Assembly (NCBI GenBank): GCA_963784065.1
Contig: CAWAQA010000003.1
Location: forward strand, 1,302,001-1,366,000
From: CAWAQA01 sp963784065
GTDB lineage: Bacteria > Acidobacteriota > Vicinamibacteria > Vicinamibacterales > UBA2999
DNA: 64,000 nt
Direction: 5' to 3'
Under the pieces are notes generated by a model. The model was not told the origin of the DNA, did no database searches, and worked only from the letters and a program-made list of their open reading frames with translations. Made by a program: the position numbers and the translations under genes. This document shows, piece after piece, positions 35,244-45,215 of the stretch (position 1 is its first letter; every line of letters starts with the position of its first letter).

Positions 35244-38137
35244 CTAGAAAGTCAGCCTGAACCCCATCTGCAGCGTGCGCGGCGCGTACGCCAGATTGTC
35301 GTTCTGGTCGGGCTGCAGGAAGTCCGAGCTGGTCTCGTCGAGCGTGTACGACCCGAAGTTGGCGCGATCGAACAGGTTGAACACCTCGAAGATACCGTCG
35401 ATCGAGACCCGCCCGGCGATCGGGATGCGCTGCTGCAGGCGCAGGTCCAGGCGGTGGACCTGGTCACCGACGAACGTGTTGCGCGGGATGATCGTCCCAT
35501 CTTCCCGATAACGCAGGCCGGAGTCGGCCCACGCCCCGACGTCGCGATTCACGTCGCCGGCGACGATCTGATTCCGCTCGCCTGAGCCGAGGAAGTAGAC
35601 GCCGCTCACCTGGAAGCCGAAGCCCACCTGCCATATGCCGTTGAACACCAGACGATGGCGTTGATCGGTTTCGGCCAGCGTGTACTCGTCGCCCAGATCA
35701 CCCGGCACCGCGAAGTTGACGATCGTACGGCCGCTCATCGGCCTCGGGATCGCGTTCCGCAGTCCGCCGAGCGTATACGTGCACGGACCCCTGCCAGTTG
35801 TTGCTGAACCGCTTCGTCAGCGCTGTCTGGACGGCGTGATAGTCGGACCAGCCCATGTACGGGGTCACCGAGATGATCCCCAGCAGCGGGTAAGGCCGCG
35901 TCGAGGCCACCGAGTACCGGCAGCGGCTCGCCCGTCGCGGGGTTGAACGACACGTTGACGTTCTCCTGGATGACCTTCTCGTTGCGGCTGCCGTTGTAGA
36001 CGTAGTCGACCTCGAACGCCGTCACGTCGCCGAGCTGCCGCTGGAAGCCGATCGACGTCTGCCAGCTGTTCTGGACTTTGTCGTACGGAGGCGGCGGCGC
36101 CAGCTCCTGCAGGCCGCGCGTCAGGCAGCCGGGCCGGAGGTTCACGTCGCAGAAGTTGGCGAACGCCTGCGCCGGACTGGGCCGCGGACCATTGAACGGG
36201 TTGGTGACGAAATCAGGACGCCCGTCGTTGTTCACTTCGACCGAGGCAATCGTCTCGTTGCCGTAGGTCCACATGTGCAGGTTGCTGAGGATGTCGGCGT
36301 AATAGCGCCCGACGCCGCCGCGGACCACCGTCCGGTCGTTCATCTGATACGCGAACCCCAACCGCGGCTGGATGTTGTTCGTATCGTTCGGACGGCCCGG
36401 ACTCGAGGATCGGCGGGACGTTGGCGTCGTTGGCCCAGCTGTTGGTGATCAAGTCGTAGCGCAGGCCGAGATTCAGCGTCAGGCTGTTCGACGATCGTGC
36501 CAGTCGTCCTGCACCCACGACGCCACCTTCGGCACGTTGAACGGCGTCTGGAACGTCTCGGAGATGCCGAGCGTGAAGCGCCGCGTGTAGGGCCCCAGCG
36601 CATTCAGGTTCCAGGTGTCGGCGTTGAACGGATCGGGGAAGATCGCCTGCATGACGCGCGGCGGGAATCGCGCTCACGCGCGCGTCGATCTGCCGACATG
36701 CAGTTGCGGCAGTTGCGCGTGAACTCGTCGCAGGTAGACGTACTCGACGCCGGCCTTGAGATCGTGACGGCCGCGCGCGTCATAGTTGAACGTGAAGTCG
36801 TCGCGGAGCATGTACGAGTTCTGGTCGCGGATGCGCGGCGCGTTCTGGTTGCCCGCAATCTGGAACCCGACCATCTGGACGCGCGGGTGCCCCTCCGTCA
36901 CGCCGAGGTCGCGCGCCCAGTGGTTCGACCAGTTCGTCAGGTTACCCTGCAGGATGTTCCATTCCGCGAAGCCCACTTTGACCTCGTTGAGCGCCCGGTT
37001 GCTGATCACGTGCGTGAACTGCCCCAGGTATTCACGGTTGACGCGATCCTCGGAGTTCGTGCTCGCGGGGTGCATGCGTCGCGCTCGGGGTGCCAAACGG
37101 GATGAGGTGGTTGGCGCCGTGACACCTTCCCCATCAGCCGCATGCTCGGCGAGATCTGGTAGTCGAGGCGGGCGCCGCCGATCTTCTTCGACTCCTTCCC
37201 GCTCAGGGTGACGTTGAACGCGGGGAAGGGCGTGTTCCAGATGCTCGTCTTCGGCGTCCGGTCGTATTCGAAGTTGCCGAAGTAGTGCAGGCGGTCGCGC
37301 AGAATGGGCCCGCCCACGGCGACGCTGAACTGCTGGTTCGAGAACGGGATCACCCGGTTCGAGCACGTGGTCCTCGGCATTCCAGTCGGAATCGCGGAAG
37401 GCGCCGGTGAACAGCCCGGAGACCGTGTTCGTCCCCGACTTGCTGATGGCGTTCACCTGCACGCCGGACGAGCGGCCCTGCGTCGCGTCGAAACGGTTCG
37501 AAATGAACTGGAACTCGGCGATGGAGTCGCGGCTGTACAGCGGCTGGCCGCCGATGCCGAGCTGCTGCGTCACCTGCTGGCCGTCCACGTTGAGCTGGTA
37601 CTCGCGCACGTCGGCGCGGTCCTGGACGGGGGTGCCGCCCATGCTGGTCGTGCGGTTGCCCGGCGCCAGCAGCGCCAGCGCCGTCCAGTCGCGGCCCTGG
37701 ACCGGCAGCTCCTGCATCTGCCGCTGGTCGATGTTGCCGCCAATCGAGGATGTCGCCACGTCGAGCAGCGGCGCTTCGCCGGTGACGGTCACGGTTTCCT
37801 GCAGCGTGGACGGCGCCATCTGTATGTCCACGGTCGCTGTCTGGCCGACGAGCAGCGGCACGCCGGTGCGCGAGACGGTGGTAAAGCCCGGCAGCTCGGA
37901 GGTCGACCTGGTATGCCCGATGCGCGCCGGAATCCGGAAAATCCCGCGCCCGTCCGTGACGCCGACGAACCTGTTACCCGTGGCTTCGTGCACCGCCGTC
38001 ACCGTGACGCCGGGCAGCACGCCGCCGGTCGAATCGGTGACTGTGCCGGTCAACACGGCTTCCTGCGCGAAGACCAGCACAGGGAGCAGCAGGAGGACCC
38101 CGACGAGAAGCAACCGCCGAACGACACCTGCAGTCAT
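35244..38137 (-). CDS. TonB-dependent receptor with carboxypeptidase-regulatory-like N-terminal domain (copy 1)
   Basis: A large outer-membrane beta-barrel protein of about 960 residues. A signal peptide (LLLVGVLLLLPVLVFAQ) is followed by the CarboxypepD_reg-like domain (LTGTVTDSTGGVLPGVTVTA). The plug has QELPVQGRDWTALALLAPG and FDATQGRSSGVQVNAI, and the barrel ends in aromatic LQMGFRLTF. Receptors of this type import large ligands or anchor surface structures; the substrate is unknown. The start ATG 38137 directly follows GGAGGAGGG. Breaks occur near 37370, 37080, 36700, 36390, 35900 and 35760. It is a paralogue of the receptor at 47025. Confidence 0.83.
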
Positions 38138-38325
38138 AACCCTCCTCCGGTTCACCGGGTAGACGAGTGAGACAGTACCGAGTGCGCCAACGGAACGACG
38201 GAAAGAACTGCCGGAATGAATCGAACTGGAATCTCAGTAAACCGGCCAATCTTAGGCCCGGGCCGGGGGGGTGTCAATCGGGCCGGGAGCCCGAGGACGA
38301 GTCGGCAGTGAGCGGTAGGAAGCAG

Positions 38326-38386
38326 GTTCGTAGAGGCCGACCTTCAGGTCGGCCTGAGCGGGCCGGCTGAAGCCGGCCCCCACGGC
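38326..38386. repeat. Family B repeat pair
   Basis: GAGGCCGACCTTCAGGTCGG followed by GGGCCGGCTGAAGCCGGCCC, two adjacent palindromes of opposite orientation, between the amidohydrolase stop and the TonB receptor start region. Confidence 0.72.
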
Positions 38387-38406
38387 TGCCCACGCCGACT
38401 GGGTGT

Positions 38407-40076
38407 TTACCGCGTACGCGGGACGAGCGATGACGTCTGCGTGGCGGCCTCGTACACCACCTTGCCGCCCACCATCGTCAGCACCGACTTGATGTCCTTG
38501 ATCTGGTCCGCGGGGACCGTCAGGTAGTCGCGATCGAGCGCGACGAGGTCGGCCAGCTTGCCCGGCTGGATCGACCCCATGTTGTTCTCCTGAAGAATGA
38601 GGTAGGCGTTCTTCCGCGTGTGGGCGATGAGCGCGTCTTCGCGGCTGACGGTCTGACGGTTGACGACGGTGCCGCCGACCATCTTCCCCGTGACGGCGAA
38701 CCAGAGCGTGGTGAAGGGACGGTACTGGTTCACCTCGTAGGCATCGGTGCCGAGGCCCCACGTGATGCCGCTGTCCTGAATCAACCGCATGTTGGGGGTG
38801 TTGTACGGCCCGGTCACCATGGGCACGATGAAAGATGCCGCCCATGATCGTGGGCCTCGGCTGCACCGCCACGTACATGCCGAGCTTCTTCATCCGCTCG
38901 AGGTGGGATGCGTTCAACTGGTCGCCGTGGATGAACGCCCAGCGCAGGTTCTTGATCGGGTACTCCTTGTTGATCTGCTCGATCTGATCGAGGAAGCCGT
39001 CGGCCGTGCCCTCGAGCGTGGTGTGCGCGTGAATCGGCATCCCGGCCTTCGCGATTTCGCGCGCGATTCGCCCCCACTGCACGAAGTCCTCCTGGCGCTG
39101 CGTGGCTTTCGGCGCAACCATGTTGTCGCCGGCGGGCCCGTAGAACCCTTCGCCGTAGGCGAACGAATCGATCCACAGGTCACCCTGGAACAGCTTGAGG
39201 TCGGCAATCTTCGGCAGCCGCTCGGTGACGCTCTGCGCGGTCGTCCCCATCGGCACCGCCACCAGGCAGTAGAACCGCTTGTTCAGTTTTCCCTGCTGCG
39301 CCCACTGCGTGTAGGTTGGCAGCACGTCGTCGGGGCACGGGCCGCCCGAGGCGGTCAGCCCGACGGCATTCAGCTCGCGGATCATGGCCATGCTGTTGGC
39401 CTCGAAGTTCCGCTGGTCCGGCTTCGGGATCGCGCTCGACACCCGGCCGGCGCCTGCGGCATCGACGACGCCGGTCGAACGGCCGCTCGCGTCACGCTTG
39501 ATGAAGGGCGTCGGTCATCTTCTCGAGGCCGATCGCCTCGATCGCCTTGCTGTTCAAGTACGTCTCCGCACGCGTGAACTGCAGCAGCACCGGGTGGGTG
39601 GACACAATCTTGTCGAGCTCGTCGCGCGTGAACGGACGCTTGTCGTCGGTGAACTGGTCGTGCGACCACCCGCCGAGCGTGTAGACCCACCGCCCTGCCG
39701 GGATCGAGGCCGCCTTCGCGCGCATCATCTCGATCGCCTGCTTGCGCGTCTCGATGCCGTCGAGGCGGAGCTCGTCGGTCCAGAGCACGCCCTCCTCCAT
39801 GAAGTGGGCGTGGTTGTCGATCAGCCCGGGCACGACGGCGCGGCCGCGGAGATCGATCCGCCGCGTGGACGGTCCCGCCAGCCGCGCGATCTCCTGGCTG
39901 GTGCCGACGGCGACGATGCGATCGCCGCGCACCGCCACCGCCTGCGCGATCGTGAAGCGCTCGTCAACGGTGATGATCTTCCCGTTCGTGAGGATCACAT
40001 CCGCGACGGGCTGCTGCGCCTGCGGCATGGCCGCGAGCAGGAGGGCTACTACACAACTCCACATCCATCGCGTCAT
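38407..40076 (-). CDS. Exported metal-dependent amidohydrolase
   Basis: A protein of about 555 residues of the amidohydrolase-3 type. A signal peptide (WSCVVALLLAAMPQAQ) is followed by VILTNGKIITVDE, GRAVVPGLIDNHAHF (metal His pair), GMPIHAHTTLEGT and RWAFIHGDQL (further metal His), and GITWGLGTDAYEVN (Asp). The C-terminal beta-sandwich strand reads SIQPGKLADLVALD. The substrate is unknown. The start ATG 40076 follows GGAGGATGCA. Breaks lie near 39510 and 38830. Confidence 0.82.
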
Positions 40077-40089
40077 TGCATCCTCCGAG

Positions 40090-40262
40090 ATCACGAACCA
40101 CAGAGATCATCGCGGGCCGGCTGCCGCCGGCGGGTCGGGCCGCCTGAAGGCGGCCCCTACGAAAACCAAACGAACGCATCGCGAACGCTCGTCGCGGCCG
40201 GTTGCAGCCGGCGAGGCCGACGCTCGTACGGGCCGGCTTCAGCCGGCCCGTCAGGCCGCCTG
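40090..40262. repeat. Cluster of one family C arm and several family B palindromes
   Basis: TCACGAACCACAGAGATCAT is a single family C arm. It is followed by GGGCCGGCTGCCGCCGGCGG, GGCCGCCTGAAGGCGGCCCC, GGCCGGTTGCAGCCGGCG and GGGCCGGCTTCAGCCGGCCC. The loop bases differ but the stems are conserved, as expected of selected hairpins. Confidence 0.75.
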
Positions 40263-40284
40263 ACAGTCGCATCGATCAGCGTCC

Positions 40285-41751
40285 TCATGGCTTCTGATAC
40301 CACATGATCCGATCGCCGCTCTCGCCGACGCCGGCCTGCGAGGTGTAGATCGCGTCGGTATGGCCGATCGCCTCGAGCGGCGTACCGGGCAACTCGACGA
40401 TGCGCGTGTTGGTGAGGAAGAGGCCGCCCGGCCGCAGGAGTGCCGCGATGTTGGCGGCGGCGAGCGACTGCTCGAACACGTCGTAGTAGAGCAGGATATT
40501 GGTTGCACGACCAGGTCGAACCACGACCAGGTCGAACCGGTCGCCGGCCGATCCGGCGGCACCCGCTGCAGGACGATGTCGAGGTCGCCTGCGGTGGTGG
40601 CGAGCACCACGTCAGGCTTGACGAGCACGCGTCGAACCTCCACGCGCCCCGCGCTCGGAGGCGCAGCCGGAACCTGCGGCGTCCGGCTCGACGTGGACGC
40701 ACCGTCCTCGATCCAGTTGCCGAGTCGCTGCCAGGTACTCCAACAGGTCGGGCGTGCACGGTCGATCGAGGTCTCGCGGCAGGATCAGCGTGTAGGAGGC
40801 GCCGGCCCCGGCGCGCTCCCGTGCCGCGCGCAGGTGCTCGATGACCCGTGGGCTGAGGTCGTATGCCACCACCTCGACCCGGCCCGGCCCGGCGAGGCCG
40901 AACCGGAGCAGCGAGTCGATCAGGGCAAACGGCTGGATCGTCTGCTGCGGATAGAAGTCGTATCCGTTCTGCTTGTCGACGAAGTCGAGACCGGGCCCGA
41001 TGATCGCGACCCGCCGGATCCCGCCCGACGACCGATGCAGGATCAGCCTCGGCCTTGACGGCCTCGAGCGCCCGTTCGACGCCGAAATCGATCGTCACGG
41101 TCGTGTCCGACGAGAGGCCGCGCTCCCGGAAGATCGTGGACATCGCGCCGGGTTCGTTGAGCATGCTCGACAACTGTTCGGCGCCGGCCTGCCCGATCGC
41201 CGCCGCCCGTTCCTCGAGGTACTGCCGCACCCGCACGCGGCCGGCCTCGGTCGCCGGATCGAGACCGGCGCGCGTGATGACCTCCCGCGCAAACTGGAGG
41301 CGCTCATTCGTGCCCGGCGAGGCGAGCGCGGTGATGAAATCGGCGATCCGCGGCCGCAGCGACACGACCGCGTCGGCGGGACGAGTGGCGAGGCCGGACA
41401 GTTCGCGCGCGGTCGCCCGCGGCGCCTTCGTGAACGAGGTGCCAAAGAGGAGCAGGTAGACGATCGAGTCGTCGTCGCCGCTCGCAACCCGTGCGCGAAT
41501 CGCCTTGTCACGCTCGAGGACCCACTGCGGCCACTCGGCTGGACCCACTGCGGCCACGCGGCCTCGACCTGCGCCGGCGTCCTGCCGCGCAACGCCTCCG
41601 GCCACAGGTCCTCGCGCAGCGCGTCCAGTACAGGCCTGGCGTCCGAGTAACTGATGTTCGTGACGGCCGCGTCCTGGGCTGCGTTCACGCCCAGACCCGT
41701 CGCGGTCGCAAGCATGAGCAACGACGACCACACACCGAGGCAGCGAGACAC
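40285..41751 (-). CDS. Exported protein with a methyltransferase-like Rossmann domain
   Basis: About 470 residues. The start GTG 41751 gives a signal peptide (VWSSLLMLATATGLGVNA). The N-terminal half is helical and unrecognised (YSDARPVLDALREDLWP). The C-terminal half looks like a SAM-dependent methyltransferase: RVAIIGPGLDFVDKQ, RVEVVAYDLSPRVIEHL, TNILLYYDVFEQSLAAANIAALLRPGGLFLTNT, ending DRIMWYQKP. A methyltransferase fold behind a signal peptide is unusual. Two short duplications (16 bp near 40510, about 23 bp near 41530) and other indels break the frame. The function is not established. Confidence 0.6.
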
Positions 41752-41754
41752 CGC

Positions 41755-41788
41755 CGACCTTCCGGCTGAAGCCGGAAGCCACAGCAAC
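41755..41788. repeat. Family A palindromic repeat
   Basis: GACCTTCCGGCTGAAGCCGGAAGCCAC lies immediately upstream of the preceding gene's start, in what would be its leader. Confidence 0.7.
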
Positions 41789-41827
41789 GTCGGTCCTTCC
41801 GTGCGTCCGCGTGTTGTGCTCATAACT

Positions 41828-41944
41828 GACGTAGGCCTCAGGGCTCAGGGCTCAGGAATCAGACCTAGGGCAGGGTCAGGATCAGGGGTTCAGGAAAGGC
41901 CCGAGGCCTCTGAGCCCTGGGCCCTGATTCCTGAGGCCTGCGAT
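41828..41944. repeat. Family D inverted repeat pair
   Basis: The left arm has TAGGCCTCAGGGCTCAGGGC and CAGGAATCAG; the right arm has CTGAGCCCTGGGCCCTGATT and CCTGAGGCCTGC. The arms are about 45 bp apart and make a long, partly paired hairpin between the exported methyltransferase-like gene and the membrane protein gene. Confidence 0.8.
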
Positions 41945-41946
41945 CA

Positions 41947-42906
41947 TCAGAAAGCATTACCCAGGAACGGCAGCATCCGGCCGAAGTAGATCACGCCCAC
42001 CCACGCGCCGATCGCCGATGCGGCGATGACCTTGTCGGCCAGCCGGGAGTCGGCGCCAGGTTCGAGCGTCCACGCCTTCCTGAATACCGTCAGGTAGAGG
42101 ACGTCGGCGCCCGCGATCATCAGGAACAGGACCTTCCAGTAGAACGAGATGTTCTCCGTGTACTGTCCCGGTGCGGCGATGAAGAACATCATCCCGGTGA
42201 GAAGGTTCATGCCGAATCCGAGGATGGCCCACGGCATGAGCCGGTGAACGGCGGCGAAGGGCAGGCTCTTCATGACGCCCAGCAGCCGCAGGTTCACCGC
42301 CAGGAGCACGCCGAACACCAGGCACAGGCCGATGAAATGCAGCGTCTCAGCCGCCGGCCAGACCCACGGGACGCCGCTGACAGCGCCCGCAATCGACGTG
42401 CTGCTCAACCATCCCGCCGCGGCACCCTCGTTGCCATTGGTCCCCGCCGCGGCCTGCTCCACGCGGATCTCGGGATGGCGGATCTCGCCGCCGATGTTCG
42501 CCGCCCGCGCCATGAGGCCGGCGGTGACGACGGCCAGCACGAGCACGGCGGTCGAGGTCCAGGCGGCGGGGCGGGCGTGACGGCGGAATTGCCACAACCC
42601 GAGCCAGGCGGCGAAGCCGGTGAGCTGCATCAGCAGGAACCCCTGAATCGCCGCGTCGTGATGCGTCACGATCAGCGGGTCCGACACGTCGGGCCGGCCC
42701 TGGATGGCTTGCTGGGCGGCCATGCCCGTGAGATAGGCCGGCAGCGTGATGAGCGCGATGAGGAAGAACACTTCGAAGCTGGCGTGCCGCAGGTGGTCGT
42801 TGCGGCGAACCATCGACAGGAGCAGCAGGCCCAGGCCAATCACGATCCCGATCGTCGGAAAGTGATTGAGCAGCAGATGCAGGTGCGCCAGGTCCATCAG
42901 ATCCAT
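41947..42906 (-). CDS. Multi-spanning membrane protein (unknown function)
   Basis: An intact 319-residue protein with about eight hydrophobic spans. The N-terminus MDLMDLAHLHLLLNHFPTIG resembles DUF2231-like proteins, with histidines that could bind heme or metal. The C-terminal half (LVFGVLLAVNLRLLGVM, MLPFLG) resembles the DUF6644-like gene next to it. The two genes are 10 bp apart and presumably one operon; they may form a membrane complex. Nearby cytochrome c genes make a redox role plausible but unproven. Confidence 0.65.
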   Translation of the reverse strand: MDLMDLAHLHLLLNHFPTIGIVIGLGLLLLSMVRRNDHLRHASFEVFFLIALITLPAYLTGMAAQQAIQGRPDVSDPLIVTHHDAAIQGFLLMQLTGFAAWLGLWQFRRHARPAAWTSTAVLVLAVVTAGLMARAANIGGEIRHPEIRVEQAAAGTNGNEGAAAGWLSSTSIAGAVSGVPWVWPAAETLHFIGLCLVFGVLLAVNLRLLGVMKSLPFAAVHRLMPWAILGFGMNLLTGMMFFIAAPGQYTENISFYWKVLFLMIAGADVLYLTVFRKAWTLEPGADSRLADKVIAASAIGAWVGVIYFGRMLPFLGNAF

Positions 42907-42916
42907 GACTGGTTCC

Positions 42917-43393
42917 TCATTCCACGTATGCGAGCAGCCGTCCGGCTGTAATAGCGGCGGTCCAGACGAGGAGGGACACGACGGCCAGGCGCCGTGCGGT
43001 CGCAGTCGGCGTGACCGGATCCGCGCCCGGAGCGTAGACGTTCTTCTCGATGAGCACGAGGGTGACGACGCCGAGCGCCACGAACGCCATCTTCATGAGG
43101 AAGAACCACGACGTCCCCCGCCGCGGCGCATCGGCCGCAAACAGCAGCGTGCCGGTCACTGCGTTGACGATGAAGCCGATCCACATCACGCGAAAGAGGG
43201 ATCGCATCGGCGGAAGCGGCGCCCGCCCGGCGACGCCGAGCAGACGCAGATTGAACACCACGGCTGCGCCGACGAGCACGCCCAGGCCGAGCGTATGGAA
43301 CGTCAGGATCCCTGGAAAGGCCCACAGCGAGTCGGCCTCCCGGATCCACGTTGACACGGAGGTGGTTTGCAGCCACTCGAAGAGTTGGTTCAT
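42917..43393 (-). CDS. DUF6644-like membrane protein
   Basis: An intact 158-residue protein with four hydrophobic spans, reading MNQLFEWLQTTSVSTWI, FHTLGLGVLVGAAVVFNLRLLG and FLMKMAFVALGV. The FHTLG...NLRLLG pattern is shared with the C-terminal half of its downstream neighbour, suggesting an old duplication. Function is unknown. Confidence 0.68.
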   Translation of the reverse strand: MNQLFEWLQTTSVSTWIREADSLWAFPGILTFHTLGLGVLVGAAVVFNLRLLGVAGRAPLPPMRSLFRVMWIGFIVNAVTGTLLFAADAPRRGTSWFFLMKMAFVALGVVTLVLIEKNVYAPGADPVTPTATARRLAVVSLLVWTAAITAGRLLAYVE

Positions 43394-43598
43394 TCGGCAT
43401 CTACCTTGTCGGCACGTCGATGGCCCGGGTGTCGGTTATCGGGCGAGCCTTTACGATACGCCAGCGCGGCCGGGAACGGTCCGCGGCGCAACGTTCCTCC
43501 CCGAATATTGGGAATTGAGCATGTGTCAGGAGGGCGGGGTCAGGGAAGCCGTTGAATCCCCGGGTTCGGTATCTCTGTGGCCCGTCGCCGTTGAACGC

Positions 43599-44009
43599 TT
43601 AGCGCGCATTCGCCGTGTCCTCGGGCCCGCCCTGCACGAACAGCGGCCGGCCTTCGCCGACCTTGGAGATCGACACCAGCGAGCCGCGGCTCTCGACGAC
43701 CTTGCCGCCGTAGCCTTCGAAATCGACCTTGTCACCGGTCCTGAGGTCGTTCTTTCCCCAACCCTGGCGCTGCACTGAATTGGGACTGGTCAATTCCATG
43801 TTCCAGTTGGTGACCTTTCCGGCCGCATCGGTGACGTCGATGTACACGCGCATGTGCGGATTCGTCCACGCCACCTGCGTGACCACGCCGGTCAATTTGA
43901 CCTTCTTGGCCGCGTCGTACTCGGTGTCGAATCCGTGATGGGCCGCCGCCGGCGCCGCCACGCAGAGGAGGCCGAGAGCCGCGAGCAGGATGCCGAGCTT
44001 CGTACTCAT
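43599..44009 (-). CDS. DUF6152 family exported protein
   Basis: An intact 136-residue protein. A signal peptide (LGILLAALGLLCVAAPAAA) is followed by HHGFDTEYDAAKKVKLTG, then VAWTNPHMRVYIDV and WNMELTSPNSVQRQGW. The HH-F-x-x-x-Y-D opening after the signal peptide and the NPH block define the DUF6152 family, an OB-like fold of unknown function. GGGGAGGGT precedes the ATG. It is followed by a partner of a type that often accompanies it. Confidence 0.82.
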   Translation of the reverse strand: MSTKLGILLAALGLLCVAAPAAAHHGFDTEYDAAKKVKLTGVVTQVAWTNPHMRVYIDVTDAAGKVTNWNMELTSPNSVQRQGWGKNDLRTGDKVDFEGYGGKVVESRGSLVSISKVGEGRPLFVQGGPEDTANAR

Positions 44010-44125
44010 TCCGACCCTCCCCGGGATTTGCGATTCGAGACGTGCGATCTGCGATTCATGCGCGGCCGGCGAGCATGCGACAGGACGAATCGCGCCGCCA
44101 TCCACACGTCACACGAATTCGCCCA

Positions 44126-44954
44126 TCATTTGTTGCTCGTCCCGCCACCCGGCCGGAAGCCTGCGGCGGCGCCATACTGGTTGTCCTCGAGGCAGATGAA
44201 CTCCATCAGGTCGCCGCCTCCGGTCTTCAGGTTCGGCCGCAGCAGCCGCGCCGTGAACTTCAGGGTGACCGGCCGCGACAGGGCGCCAGGGTCGTCGAGG
44301 GTGAGCTCGTTCACGAGCCTTCCGTAGTTGATCCGCGTGAAGCGTTCGATGGTGTGCAGCTGCTCGGTGTGCGGCGTGCCGCGGCTGTCGAACCAGAACT
44401 TGTCGTTGTAGCCCACGGTGTCCACGACGAGCGTGTCCCCTTCCCACCGGCCGATCGAGTGCCCCCACCAGGTCGGCAGCGCATCGTCGGGATGCGGGCG
44501 GCCATCCATGTAGACCACGCGATGCGCGCCGGCATCGCCGGTCTCGTGCAGGATGTAGATGTGCGAGAGGCCTTTCGACGTGTAGGACATCGCGAACTTC
44601 CACGGATACGGATTGACCCGCGGGACGCTCATCGGCAGGCAGGCGGTGTACGGTTCGTCCTCGGGCTTCCGCCTGTCCCTGAGCTCCTTCGCCCACGCGA
44701 GCAGCGGAAGCTCACCCGGCTTCAGGCCGCCGTCGCGCTCGATGTCGGCGTTCGAGCCACCACCGACCCAGGGCCCGGTCAGGTCCGGCTTGCCGTCGGG
44801 CAATCTCGGCACCGGCCCGACCGCCTCGGCGTCTGACACGGTCGGCGTGCCGCCCACATTGATCTGCGAGACCCGCTCCTGCGCCTGCGAGGGACACGAG
44901 GAATGGCACGGCCAGCCCTGCGGTGACGGCGACGGTGACAAGAACCCTTCTCAC
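44126..44954 (-). CDS. Exported conserved protein often found with DUF6152 proteins
   Basis: About 275 residues. A signal peptide begins at GTG 44954 (RRVLVTVAVTAGLAVPFLVS) after GAGGAGGG. The body reads RLPDGKPDLTGPWVGGG, EDEPYTACLPMSVPR, ILHETGDAGAHRVVYMDGR, and WWGHSIGRWEGDTLVVDTVGYNDKFWFD. It is beta-rich and soluble. The cysteine in CLPMS and the conserved Trp/His residues may be functional. One extra base near 44893 breaks the frame. I know the family by pattern but not its activity. Confidence 0.65.
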
Positions 44955-45097
44955 GTCAACCCTCCTCGAACCTGACGTTCCCCAGCGAGAAGCCGCGTGA
45001 CGGCCGAAACTACGGGTGCGGGTGGACGCCGCCGGAAAAGCCGCCGAATGCTGACACTCGCGCTGCCGCCTGTCAATTCATAGCTTTGGCTTCCGGA

Positions 45098-45213
45098 GAG
45101 GCGGGCAGTGGGCAGTGGGTAATGGGCAGTCGGCTGTCGGAGGGGCCGGCTTCAGCCGGCTCACCGGCGTTCGAATTCAGGGGCCGGCTGCCGCCGGCCC
45201 CTACTGCCTGCCG
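45098..45213. repeat. Family E inverted pair enclosing two family B palindromes
   Basis: GGCAGTGGGCAGTGGGTAAT on the left and CCTACTGCCTGCCG on the right flank GGGGCCGGCTTCAGCCGGCT and GGGGCCGGCTGCCGCCGGCC. It lies directly downstream of the LVIVD gene in the minus direction. Confidence 0.72.
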
Positions 45214-45215
45214 TC

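Noticed and set aside
41752..41823. An upstream ATG (41823) giving a longer N-terminus to the methyltransferase-like protein
   Set aside because: The extra 24 residues are just a translated family A repeat, and GTG 41751 sits directly before the signal peptide.
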